This document shows positions 9,486-20,483 of a stretch of 64,000 bases of DNA, one piece after another (the stretch's first letter is position 1; each line of letters starts with the position of its first letter). Source of the DNA: Bryoerythrophyllum caledonicum (lineage: Eukaryota > Streptophyta > Bryopsida > Pottiales > Pottiaceae). Location of the stretch: contig OZ020524.1 of assembly GCA_963971425.1 (NCBI GenBank), forward strand, positions 11,783,845 through 11,847,844, read 5' to 3'. Below the pieces are notes generated by a model. The model saw only the letters and a program-made list of their open reading frames with translations. It ran no database searches and was not told the origin of the DNA. Made by a program: the position numbers and the translations under genes.

Positions 9486-12162
9486 CTAAATTGACTTCAC
9501 GCCATTCTCCTGGTACCGCTCCCCACCGACCCTCACACGATTGCCCTCCTTATCAAAGAAGCGTCCACCTGCAAACTTTCAATAAGATCAATAAAGAACT
9601 AGTAGAACGGTACACAGAAAAATCGCGTTAGGAATTCATTTTAACCACACTAAAAAAAAAGGTGGCTTCTCTTCTAAAATGTTGATGTAGTTTTCTTCAG
9701 AAGTGATGCCCCCTTGTTTTGCTCTATCCTTTCTCACTCTTAACTAGAATCCGTTTCGAGTACTTTTGTGGTCTCTGAACTCAAATTAGAATTAGTTTTA
9801 GCCACCTCTTTCTTCCTATGCATTTAGAGGGTAATTTTTATCGTTTGAAGAGGTCAAAACTCTTGGTGACTTTGCCTTGTAAACAACTTGGTGACTGACC
9901 TGAGATGATTTGGGGGAACCCGAATGCCACTTTGAAGAAGGCGGACGCAGGCGACAGGCACTCAATGCTCTGCGCTGTCCCTCGGGTGGCAAGGATTCGG
10001 GGGACCAGGTCCTTGGCCACGGTCTCTGGCTCCTCCGCGAGCGTGTTGAAGAACCGGCGCGCCACTGGCGTGGAGTCCTTCAACAGCAAGTCCGTGAGCA
10101 CCATGCCCGGCGACAGGTTGTGCACTCCAATGCTACATAGACCTAAATAAAAAGACCAACTTTAGAGACAACGAAGGTTTTAGGGTCAAACAAGGATTAG
10201 GTAGTGGGTGCAACATAAAATTCTCACTCTGCGGACATCCATATGCAACTAAACCTATGAATGATGATCACAACAGCGGCACTCGTCTTCGGAATAAAGT
10301 AACAGAAGATTCTCAAAGCAAGGATGAAGAAGAAAAAATGGAAAGTCTGCAGAATCAATATTACCGGCGGCTTGAAGCTCCTCACTCAAGGAGCGTGTGA
10401 GCTGCGTGAGGGCCACTTTGGTAGACTTGTGAGTACAGGCGGACTTGGTGAAGGTGGCGCCCCACCGGGAAAATCCCATGTTGAAGATGTGGTACGTGGG
10501 GTAAACGCTGGGCGGCTGCAGGCGCATCAGGCGGATGGCTTCTCTGCAGCACAGCAACGACCCCACCACGTTCGTGTTGCTCACCCTCACAATCTCCTCC
10601 GCGTCCACATCCGCCAACAGTCTCTTGCTTGTCACTTCGCCTGCACAACATACAAATAGTTCACCTTACTTCCAAATCCGCCACCTCAAAATCATCAAAG
10701 CGGCCACCTCCTAACATTCTAGAACTAGTGCTAGGTTGACCTCTTAAGTTTCCTCTTGATTTACAATAGGAATCATTGCTTTCAGCACTAACACACATCT
10801 ATTTCTTACCTACCTTTGATGGCCGCTTGCTTCATTTTCAGCACCCTCTTCCAATTGGGTTAGGTCAAGCATGACATGCTAAACCTAGTGCTAGGGTTTT
10901 CTCTTGGGATATATTCACATGTTATATCCTGAATATCTAGGATAAAACTCATATACAACAATCCAAAACTCTATGAATGAAAAACAAAAGTTTCCATCCC
11001 ATGTTGTACGATTTAATCCATTCCCCGAAGTTTCTACTGATTGTTTGAAGTATGACAATGGACGCTATTTTCCTCATAGGCACTGATGAGTTAATCCTAA
11101 AACAAAATTTCTCTTGTAGAAATCAGTAGTTTTAGCTATGATTCATTGCTTCGCTACCACACATCTATTATTTTCTTCCCTTCAATGACCACTTGCTTCA
11201 TTTTCAGTAGCCTATAAGCTTGTTTAGGTCACTACCTATGCAACTATTGTGCAGCTCCAGAAAATAATCAACCTGGACTTCAAACTTGAGTAGAAAAATG
11301 CTCACAGTAGAACAATACAATCTTCAATTATACCCTAGAACATGATCAACTTAGACTAAGAAAATGCCTGCGAGATGGAAAAATATACGTTATTTCATTT
11401 CTTCTACTGATGCTAATCTCGCAAAAAAAAACACAACAGAACATGTTATATACGATGTACCTTGGAAAAGCTTACTTCCATACCTTCTTTAGAAACAATT
11501 TTTGACTGCATGTAGGGTTCAGGGCCATGTAGTACCTGCATTGTTGATCCAGAAATGGACGGTCCCCAAGCTCTCCTTCGCAAAGGACGCCAAGGCTGCG
11601 ACATCGGATGCATCCGAGACGTCGCACCGCAACCCATGAACGCGTTCGGATTCCTCACCAAACTCTGTCTGCAGAGACCGGAGCGCACCCTTGAGCTGCT
11701 CCTCATTGCGTCCACATATCACAACGCTGGCATCCTCAGCTAGAAATCCCCGAGCCAGAGAGAATCCCAGTCCCTTGGAGCCGCCGGTGATCACAACCCC
11801 TTTCCTCTCGCCCCCAAATTTCGCTCTGACGCCAAATCCCTGGCCCCCGTCCCTAACCCCAACCCCAACCTGCAGAAAAACAATCAGATTGTCTCCACGA
11901 TCGCAGCCAGCAAATCTGAAAACGAGACTGATCACCATCTCTTGGACTAGACTAAACTAAAGAATCCCACCCTTGACGATTCCACAATGGCATGAGGATA
12001 ATATGATTTAACCTCGGAATGAGTGCCTTTGTACCAATGTTTGTGCAACCTGTGTCCGTAATCACCGATTTTCCTCCGGATGCACACGTCTTTCGCACGC
12101 TCCAGCTGAAAAAACTTGGTGGGGCTGGATGCCGTGAGCTGCACTGACGTTGTCATCGCCAT
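9486..12162 (-). CDS. NOL/NYC1-like short-chain dehydrogenase (chlorophyll b reductase family)
   Basis: Five exons on the minus strand: 12162-11971, 11869-11536, 10640-10365, 10142-9900 and 9568-9486. They total 1128 nt (375 aa) with consistent phases. The first donor (11970) is the least certain. Residues 1-~65 are transit-peptide-like. The SDR dinucleotide site is TGGSKGLG (92-99), CDVSD is at 146-150 and INNAG at 172-176. The stretch VGVHNLSPGMVLTDLLL and the rest of the fold match NOL, which reduces chlorophyll b to 7-hydroxymethyl chlorophyll a in plastids. The YxxxK motif reads HKSTK (His246, Lys250), and the catalytic Ser position aligns with Trp235 (a Ser lies at 233). The protein may therefore be a divergent or non-catalytic paralogue. 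The intron at 10641-11535 is long and holds no gene. Confidence 0.85.
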
Positions 12163-12239
12163 AGCTCAGCAACTGCGACCTCGCCTCACATCGCCTTCGA
12201 AATCGCAGCTTGAGAACCAGCTTCGGAGTCGATACGCCT

Positions 12240-12290
12240 ACGTGGCAGAGAGTGCTCCGAGCTGGCTCCTATGTGGAATCCTACGTGGCA
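12240..12290. promoter_or_regulatory. Two ABRE/G-box-type ACGTGGCA motifs upstream of the NOL-like gene
   Basis: ACGTGGCA occurs at 12240-12247 and 12283-12290, about 80-130 bp before the start codon of the minus-strand gene. ACGTGGC is the core bound by plant bZIP factors. That they regulate this gene is inference from position. Confidence 0.4.
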
Positions 12291-12803
12291 CTGTCCGAGG
12301 TGGCTTTCTACCCTCAGTTGGGTGTGACCGTGTCATCGGGATAAGGTCACATGTCCTATGACCGTCAACTTATAACCCGAGGGTTGGATTCGGCTTGAAA
12401 TATTTCTAAAAGTAGCTACCAAGATGTTTTGGAAAATCTTCTTCAAAAACTTCAAACTTCAAAAATTAGGGATAAACGGATTTTGAAGAATATTCTATTT
12501 ATAGTAGTTTGTCATACTTTAATATTTAGAAAATAGCTACTTGTTGAGCACAAGAGTGCCAAATCCGACCCTTCGTATAGTAATTCTGACCTATTTATTG
12601 TAGTGGGTATTTTTTTTTTTTTTTTTTGGGGGGTACGTTAATCAAAGTAGGACATCATGTTTTCTGCAATTTTTCTAAGCTTGAAATTCCCGATATTGAC
12701 ATAGTTGTAAATTTTTTATTTTAGTGTGAAGTAAGTTGTGATGCATTCTTTGTTCCTTGTGTCCACACCGCTCCTTGAAACTTCACGAACGGAGTGTTTG
12801 GAG

Positions 12804-13085
12804 GGCCAGGGAGAATTGACCCCCTCGCTCGTCCTTACCCGTGGGGGCCACGAGATGGTGGGGCCAAACCTGGCCCCTATTTTGTTTTTGGATGGGGTCC
12901 TATTTATAGCAAGAGAGAGACCCCCTTAGGGTAAACAATGACCGTAGGCCTCAAATTTGTCAAAAAAAATCCAAAAAAATCCTCTGGACCCCCCAAAACA
13001 AGAAGGCCAGAAAAATGACCCCATGCAATTAAGACGGGGGCCCACCTCGGGTAAGGACAAGCGAGGGGGTCAATTCTCCCTGGCC
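12804..13085. mobile_element. Mutator-like MITE, copy 2
   Basis: The inverted ends GGCCAGGGAGAATTGACCCC match on both sides. The flanks tgtttggag (12795-12803) and tgttggag (13087-13094) look like a 9-bp duplication with one base lost. The interior is a run of G-rich and C-rich blocks (gtggggccaaacctgg, tatttatagcaag). Confidence 0.8.
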
Positions 13086-13305
13086 CTGTTGGAGATGTTG
13101 AACATGAAATTATTGGGTCTTAATTTAATGTGATCTTATAACCTTGGTACAGTGACAGTGGTTACAACCTTACAACCCTTACAAGAAACGTTATTAAATC
13201 ATCTTCAAAAGATGGATCATGGTTCATAGTTGGTTGGGACTTGGTTATGAGATATCATGTAGTCACGCTTCTAGGGTTGGTTGTAGTGGGTATGGGACAT
13301 TCAAC

Positions 13306-13426
13306 TCTCGAGAGGGGGGAGTAGTTCCGTACTACTAAACCTATCTCTGATGGACATGGTCTTAGTGGTGGACGAACAGACACTTTATTCACTCTGGTCT
13401 CTATCAATGACTGGAGTTCTTCTTCT
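13306..13426 (+). mobile_element. SINE-like retroposon copy with 12-bp target duplication
   Basis: A 121-bp insertion starting tctcgagag and ending in (ttc)n is flanked by the perfect 12-bp repeat GGGACATTCAAC (13294-13305 and 13427-13438). The body contains gtagttccgtactacta and ggtcttagtggtgga, shared with the minus-strand copy at 32322. No clear tRNA promoter boxes were identified. Confidence 0.75.
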
Positions 13427-13808
13427 GGGACATTCAACCCAAATTAATAGCAGTAGTTACAGCACAACCCTCCTTGGTCTCAACAAGCAACCCCCGGACG
13501 TACTTTCATGGTTTCTAGTCCATGTTTTTTCTCGTACAAAACTCTAGATTTTTGTCTTTGAGAATGTCTTCACAATATTTTCACACAATGTTAGAACAAC
13601 CTTTTCATTTAAGAATATTTTAAGAGGAGGATTCCTAAATGAACGTATGCCCACTTCAAACTAACAATTGGAGAAAGTAAAAACATAATATGAAAGTTGT
13701 AGATATGTTAAATGCTAACGAGTTCCAAACACTAACAACCTTGGGCCATGATTGTGTTCTTAAACCTGATTGCCATCGAATGTGGTTGCTGCAAGAATCT
13801 GTAAGTGT

Positions 13809-13870
13809 CGTAGATTTAGTTAGCATAATCTATGACCTTCGTAGATTTAGTTAGCATAATCTACGACCTT
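13809..13870 (+). repeat. 31-bp direct repeat, two copies
   Basis: The block cgtagatttagttagcataa followed by tctaygacctt occurs twice in tandem. Confidence 0.8.
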
Positions 13871-13907
13871 CGTAGATTCTCGCAACGACCAGATTTGACC
13901 ATTGTCC

Positions 13908-14223
13908 TTAACCCTTTAAGGCCAATGAGGTATTCTTGCCGGAAAGGATCTACAACTTTTTTAGATCACGCAAAATGGCATCTACGCAAGAGGTACATCT
14001 CAACACAAAAATCTACCATTCCACTTCATGGAAGTCATTGTAACTTGTTGATGTTTACACCGATTATCGTGATGATGGTCTCACTAGATGCCCATCTTCC
14101 TTCACCTCGAAGTCATGGTGTATTTTTTCCTTTGAGGTGGCTTGTAGCCCTTGCTACACAGGCTCTTATGGCAAAACGACCCATATATGGTCATTAGGCC
14201 TTGATTTAGGGTTAAGGGGTTAA
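13908..14223. mobile_element. piggyBac-like short element PB-2
   Basis: It starts TTAACCCTTTAAGGCCAATG and ends in ggccttgatttagggttaaggggttaa, so TTAA-bounded, with ends close to the CCCCTCAAGGCCCA type of the autonomous element. The right border may be the TTAA at 14212 or the one at 14220. Confidence 0.6.
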
Positions 14224-14868
14224 ATTGTGACATAAATGTGGACCAAGTATTTTGTGGAATGCCACCATTACGCAAAAGTTGGGTCTATCAATGCATACCT
14301 CACCGAAATCAGGAACCCATTGTGCCCCATTTTGTGGAAATCCGACAACCATGATTGATGGGTAAGTTCTTTCCTATCCATGCATCTCGCAAGGGACTTT
14401 CAAGTGCACAAGATTCGATTACAGATTCAGGTTAGAATGCTACGTTTTGTTCTCGTTGATCCAATTGGTTGTTGGCTTGGTCTTCCAATCCGGGGACGCA
14501 TTCTCACACAACAACCATGAAAAACAATACCATAGAAACTTTCTCGTCTTCTTTGATGCATGCCGTGATTGGACCAGCCGATGGCATGTTGGTTGATCAC
14601 CCAAACCTGGTCTCTTCAATATTTGATCTCCAGGACAGTTGGACTTCAGTAAGCGTTGCCATGACCTTTTCTTTTAGTACCACCACACGACCCTTTCCAA
14701 GGGCAAGATCGACTTGCTTGAATTCTGATCATGACCATTAATTAGGCTCCAGTAAAAGAGCTTCCCGGAAAGCCCTTGCTGAAGTGGAAAGAAATTTACA
14801 TACGGAACGAATGAGAGGTTCCTTTTTATGCACCAATGAAATGCATGGTAGTCTATGCTCTTCGGTCC
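14224..14868. other. Spacer without a recognised gene
   Basis: An open frame at 14469-14741 (90 aa) shows no domain or homology that I recognise and no matching exons around it, so I leave it uncalled. Confidence 0.35.
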
Positions 14869-14877
14869 TACCTAATG

Positions 14878-15151
14878 GGCTAGGAAGAATTGACCCCCTC
14901 GCTTGTCCTTACCCGAGGGGGCCACGAGGTGGTGGGGCCAAACTTGGCCTCTATTTTGTTTTTGGATGGGACCTATTTATAGCAAGAGAGGGTCCACTAG
15001 GGTAAACAATAGCCATAGGTCCCAAATTTGTCAAAAAATCCAAAGAAGCCTCCGGAACCCCCAATGTAAGAGGGCTAGAAAAATGACCCCATGCAATAGA
15101 GGTGGGGCCCACCTCGGGTAAGGACGAGCGAGGGGTCAATTCTCCCTGGCG
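14878..15151. mobile_element. Mutator-like MITE, copy 3, with perfect 9-bp duplication
   Basis: The element is enclosed by perfect TACCTAATG repeats at 14869-14877 and 15152-15160. The ends are GGCTAGGAAGAATTGACCCC and, read inward, CGCCAGGGAGAATTGACCCC. It has the same interior layout as the copies at 262 and 12804. Confidence 0.9.
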
Positions 15152-15458
15152 TACCTAATGCAAGTGAAAGTTCCCCCTAGTATCCTAATTTTTCAAAGAG
15201 TTGACCAATAGTTTCCCCATATCTTTCCTAAGCCATGTCATTTTGTTCATGTGGTCTAACTTACTAACATAAGACCATAAGTAGTGGGGTCACCCCTTTC
15301 ACTTTCTGGAAAACTCTAATAAACATGGAACCTTGTCATTTTGATGTTACAAGCATATAATTTCAATGTTACAAGCACATTTCAGAGGTGGGCTCTGTGT
15401 GCAGCCCCACGATTCTCTCTTGGTGAACCCATTATGGTGATTTAATAGCAATGGGGGT

Positions 15459-15630
15459 CAAGTATTTTCAGAGCGGCCTGCACCTAACATAGACATAGGG
15501 GTTAACGTACGTCCCCCCTTCCGAGGAAAGCTCATGACACTTTTATTATGAGTTCTGCAAACCTTTGCCTCATGGCTTGAATAATATTCACTGGGTGCAG
15601 GCCGCTCTGAAAATACAAGACCCAGTGAAT
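15459..15630. repeat. Short inverted-repeat element (~170 bp)
   Basis: The block attttcagagcggcctgcac near 15468 returns inverted as gtgcaggccgctctgaaaat near 15597. The outer gggtc/gaccc bases also pair, so the piece can fold into a hairpin and looks like a MITE. Confidence 0.65.
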
Positions 15631-16239
15631 TTTTTTTAAATAACAGAATAAATATCCTAGCTGCAAGTCAATTTTGGCACCCAGGTGCCGAAACAAAATA
15701 AAAATAAAAATTGGTCTGGCGCATGCATTTGGACAATGGGTATCACCTAGTCATTACATGGGTGTCGGTAGCCATTACATAGGTATGACCTAGACAAATC
15801 TCTTGAATTTTCCAAAAAAAATGAAATGGACATTCTCCATTGTGAATTAATTATGAACAACAGTTAACTGCAACGAGGGTAAATTTAACAAATCAAAACT
15901 AGGGACGTGAAGGAAGTATCAATTCCTTGATAAGGACCCTATCTCTTGCTTTCTTAATTAAGTATTGTTGTGTATGCATATTGAATGATTCGGTGCAAGT
16001 GGTGTACTTTTTAAATCAAGTTTATCTGAAACCAGAACTTCTGGGAGTGTGGGGGGCTTTTCTTTTTATTTTTGGAGAGAGGAGGGCCTTTCAATTGAAT
16101 TTCTCAATTTGGATATTAAATAGACTCCCAAAAAGGATCTGTACCTTGAGAACATGAGCATTGAGGTGGGCACCCCCCCCATTCCAAAAACCCTAAACGA
16201 AAACCCTATAGTTCAAGCTTATCCTCTAAATTTTGGCAT

Positions 16240-17826
16240 TACATAGGGTCACAAATGTACAGTACCCGGCAATAAGTATACGTTCTTTTTGCTTATGTAC
16301 GTTTCCACGCTACACTGCTACCAACTTTGACTTCCTTTTAAGGGCTGAAAATTTGTCACTTTACCATGAAATTTTTGGCACAAGACCGTTCCCATGTTGG
16401 CAACATGTGTGCGAAATTTCAAGTCCGAAAGATGGATACAAAAAAAGATACTTAAAATTTGCAAACATGTGGAGCTATGAGAAAAGTTTCAAACCTGCCA
16501 ACTTTGACACCCTTTCAAGGATTAAAAGAATTTTTTTTCCCATGGAATTTTCAGCATGAGACCATCTCTATGTTGATTACATGTGCCAAAAATTTCAAGT
16601 CCTAGAGATCCACACAAAAAATAATATTCCAAATCTACCAACATGTGTAGTTGTGAGAAACATTTCACTCCTAGCCAACTTTGTCACACTCCCAAGGATT
16701 GATATTTTTTATTTTTCCCATGAAAATTTTGGCATGAAACTATCTCTATGTTGATTCCATGAATGCCAAATTTGAAGGCTAATACACATAACAAAATATT
16801 TTTTAAATCTACCAACATGTGTAGTTGTAGGAAACATTTCACTGCTGCCAACTTTGACACCCTTCCAAGGATTAAATTTTATTTTTTCTCCCATGAGATT
16901 TTGGACACAAGACTATCTCTATGTTGATTATACGTGTGCTTGATTTTAAGTCCAAAGGTTCTACAAAAGAAAAAATCTAAATCTACCAACATGTGTAGTT
17001 GTGAGAAACAATCACGGAAACCATTTCATTATTGCCAACTTCGGCACCCTCCCTAAATCTGAAAAATTGTTAATTGACCATGAATTTTTTGGCACAAGAT
17101 CATCTCTATGTTGATATAATGTGTGCCAAATTTTAAGGCCATAAGATGAATACAAATAATCTTCACAATCTACCAACATATGCAACTATGAAAAATAATT
17201 TTGAGAATCTTTTTTTGTATTCATCATGTGGCCTTGAAATTTGGCACACATGATATTAAAATATAGATGATCTTGTGCCATAAATTTCAGAGTATTTTTT
17301 TAAAAATCAGCCCTAGGGAGGGTGTCAACTTTGGCAGCTGCAAATGGCTCATAACTACACATGTTTGTAGATTTTGAATATTTTTTTCTGTATTCATCTT
17401 CTCGCCTTGAAATTTTGCACACGTGTTGTCAACATGGAAATGATATTGTGCAAAAAGTTCATGGTAAAATGACAAATTTTCAGCCCTCACGAACATGTCA
17501 AAGTTGGTTGTAGGGTAGTGTGGAAATCTATATACCACCATAGTCCACCCAACTATGGTGGGGGTCTTGAGACCTCGTTGCATGGGTACCCAAAAAGCCC
17601 TTGGGGGGGGATGACATGTCGGTTGTCTTTAAGGCACTTAGTGTAGAAAAGTGTTTACCTTCGAAAGGAGGAAGTAGCTCTAGATTCACTATCCTTTGTC
17701 CAGTGGCCATGAGATTAGTGAATAGAATGAACAAACACTATATTCACGCCGGTCCCTTCGGGGCCGGAGTTCTTCTTCTTGGAAATCTATATAAACGTAT
17801 TCTCATTAGCGGGTGCTGTGTATTAC
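16240..17826. mobile_element. Palindromic element built of ~180-bp tandem repeats
   Basis: The left half contains five direct units, each starting tgccaactttgacacccttc-aagg and containing ctatctctatgttgatt and ctaccaacatgtgtagttgtgag (units near 16317, 16498, 16676, 16848 and 17035). The sequence inverts near 17190, and two units run back the other way (17215-17520). The outer arms also pair: gtacccggcaataagtatac near 16262 against attagcgggtgctgtg near 17803. A SINE-like insertion at 17535-17780 splits the right arm. No protein is encoded. Confidence 0.75.
17535..17780 (+). mobile_element. SINE-like retroposon, long copy, with 13-bp target duplication
   Basis: A 246-bp insertion is flanked by perfect GGAAATCTATATA repeats (17522-17534 and 17781-17793). 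The 3' end forms a strong hairpin, ccggtcccttcggggccgg, followed by agttcttcttctt. It is the longest copy of the family and supplies a 5' region absent from the other copies. Confidence 0.8.
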
Positions 17827-18057
17827 ACCAATTCTTTACTATAACATCTTCTTAGTGGAGACGTTTAATAAAAGAGTTTTGAGCTCCCAAATCAATAATA
17901 AAATAAGACGTTTGGATTTTGTTGTAACACGTAGAAAAACTACTTTTAATATAGAAGATAATATCACAAGCCTATATATTAGCATGAATCAAGCGTTTAT
18001 TGGAGATAGTGCAACTAATGCAACCATGGTCTTAAAAATGCATGCATCCTTTAACCC

Positions 18058-18992
18058 TTAACCCCTAAAGGACCAAACGTCCCCCCGGGGTCAATTTGGA
18101 TTTTGGGCATGTACCTACAATTCAGAAAAAAAACATTTTTTCTCTAAAATTTTTATACAAGATCATAGCCTCTGATAAGAGCTTCGTGGAGATATTTTTA
18201 TTTTATTTTTTGGACTTGTGGTTTGAAAGTTAGTACCACTTAAAGCCAAAAGTGGGGACACCGGGCACCTCCAAATTTTTTGACAAAAGTTTCTATTGAC
18301 ATTGAGATTTTTGACACATATAAAGAATATTTCCTTCTTTGGAAATTTTCAAAAAAAAATCTTGTCTTTAGTGTAAAAAGGCATTTTATTCCAAGTCAAA
18401 CATTTTCACACATTGTCGGGCAACGGGGGGAAAAAAATTCATCTTTTCTACATAAAACCTAGAGATCTTCATATTTTTCACTTTTTATTTTTTCAACAAC
18501 AATATGTGGTAAAAACCTTCCTATTGACTGTTTGGATAATCATTCAAATACATACGTAGTTCACAAAAAAATAAAACGTGAAATGGCAATTTTTGAACCT
18601 CCACTCCTTGCACACTTCTTTTGAATATGCTACACCCCTTTTTACCTCTAAAAATTGGTGTGTCGGGAAATAACATCATGCTCAAGACAATGGTAAAAGA
18701 TTTAGACCTTGTACAATGCCAAAATTTGATACAATGAAGTCAAAGTCTGCTGATCTACTGAACGCAAGAAAGAAAATGAACCATTGTTTTGACTATAAAC
18801 ACTAAAATCTTCCAATCCGTGCGGTGGATTGCAACCAAAATTTTACAGCATGTTTATATAGAAGTCTGTTTTAAGATCTTACGGTTGAAAATAAAAAATT
18901 CACTTTAAAATGTGATTTTCATGTCTCTTTTTGGCAATGGCAGTTTTGGACTGGTTTTAGAGCGAAAGTGGTCGTGGTCCTTTAGGGGTTAA
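18058..18992. mobile_element. piggyBac-like non-autonomous element PB-3 (~935 bp)
   Basis: Bounded by TTAA, with ends CCCCTAAAGGACCA on the left and TGGTCCTTTAGGGG-type on the right (ggtcctttaggggttaa). It matches PB-1 (5095-6027) nearly end to end and is the best preserved long copy. Confidence 0.85.
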
Positions 18993-19205
18993 AGGACCAA
19001 GTGCACGTGCAGTGTGCATAAAATTCACTTTGATTGCAATTTTCTTTCAATATGTATGGTCAAAATTCACGAAACGTTTACCACATCATCTCGTATAGAT
19101 TTGGAAAAAGATCCTATAGTTACATTCTCAAAACTTCGTCTTGGTAGTTTTTATTCAAAGAAGTAGAGATTCCTCTAAAATTGGTTGCGAACCTTATAAC
19201 TACCT
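18989..19205. mobile_element. Damaged copy of the ~220-bp piggyBac-like subfamily
   Basis: It starts at the TTAA that closes PB-3. The interior (aaaattcactttgattgcaa, accacatcatctcgtatag, tagagattcctctaaaa) matches 27911-28359 and 34906-35119. The outer terminal bases are missing at both ends. Confidence 0.6.
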
Positions 19206-20483
19206 AGCTTACTACCAAGTGCCTTAAGAAGAACTTACATGTTCTTCCCTCTTAGGACATTTTGCAAGTAGTATACTCTAACTTCTTCATATTACAATGC
19301 AAAACATCATCAAACCCTAAATCCAAAACATATCCTAAGAATCATGAGTTTAACATATATTCCAAATTGATATCAAGAAGAACATGTGACACCGAAGTCC
19401 TTGGGTCCTAAGCTACACCAAATTTTGTATTTAGTGTAGTGGTACTTCATAATTTAAAATCACTATAACTTTTGGCCTTTGATGAAATTTTTACTGAGAT
19501 TACAACTATCTACACTACTTAACCCCTCAAGGCCCATGCCTGAATCTACCATTCGCCCTGGCTTTGTACCTAGGTTCATTAAATTTGCATTTACTCGTAA
19601 TGGGAGCACCTCCCGTAAAATTCACCGCTGAATGTGGATCTTAGCTGCGGTGTTCAGGTGGTGTCCCGAAATGGAATTGATCCATCGTACGGATTCTCAG
19701 TTTATAGTGTTTGATCAAGAGGGTTGACCAGGTTTGACCATGAATTTCAGGTCCCTCCTGGAATTGGAGAGTGAATACAATCTTGGCCAGCGATGCATAA
19801 ATTCTGAAATTTTGATACGTAGTGAAGAGTGATCTTAGGAATACGGGGAATTTTTTCCAAGTCGAACGAAAATGTATTCCGCACTGAGCAACCCCCAGAA
19901 GTGGCACCGCATGAGAGCCGGGAGAAGGAGGCCACGGGCTGTACCCTTGCGACTGCTTCGTGAAAGCTGACGGGTGTCAGTTGCCGACAAGCTTGGGACC
20001 TCGACAGGACGACCCAGCGGGAGCGAGCGTTCAGCTGAAGCAACGGTTTCAGTCGACGTGTCTCCCTGCGGCTGCTACCATGGAAGCCACATGCGGTGAC
20101 ACCATACGGAGACTCGACACAACCATGAATAAATGATGCAGATATGGCCCGGAAAAAGACAAATTCATTGCAGGTGAATATCAAAGCATTACAAAATCCT
20201 CGCAATGAGGCCAACAGTTTGCCTAACAAGTAGAGGACACCCACTGCAGGTACACAGACATCGCTAATAACAGCATCTCGGGACTACAAAGGAAAACGCC
20301 GATCCCCAAGCACGAACAAAGCCGGAGCTACAGGGGTACCACCTCGATCTACTGCAGGGGAGAGTGCCACTGATGTGCTAGTGCACACGACCTAGGCGTG
20401 CTCTTCGAGATGCTGCTGCTGGTGACGGACCCCAACCGTTCATGAGCCAAGCTGTACACATCCCACGCAAGGAACGCACACCG

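Noticed and set aside
10324..10659. Plus-strand frame of 111 codons opposite exon 3 of the NOL-like gene
   Set aside because: The minus-strand exon explains the sequence fully, with correct splice sites and homology.
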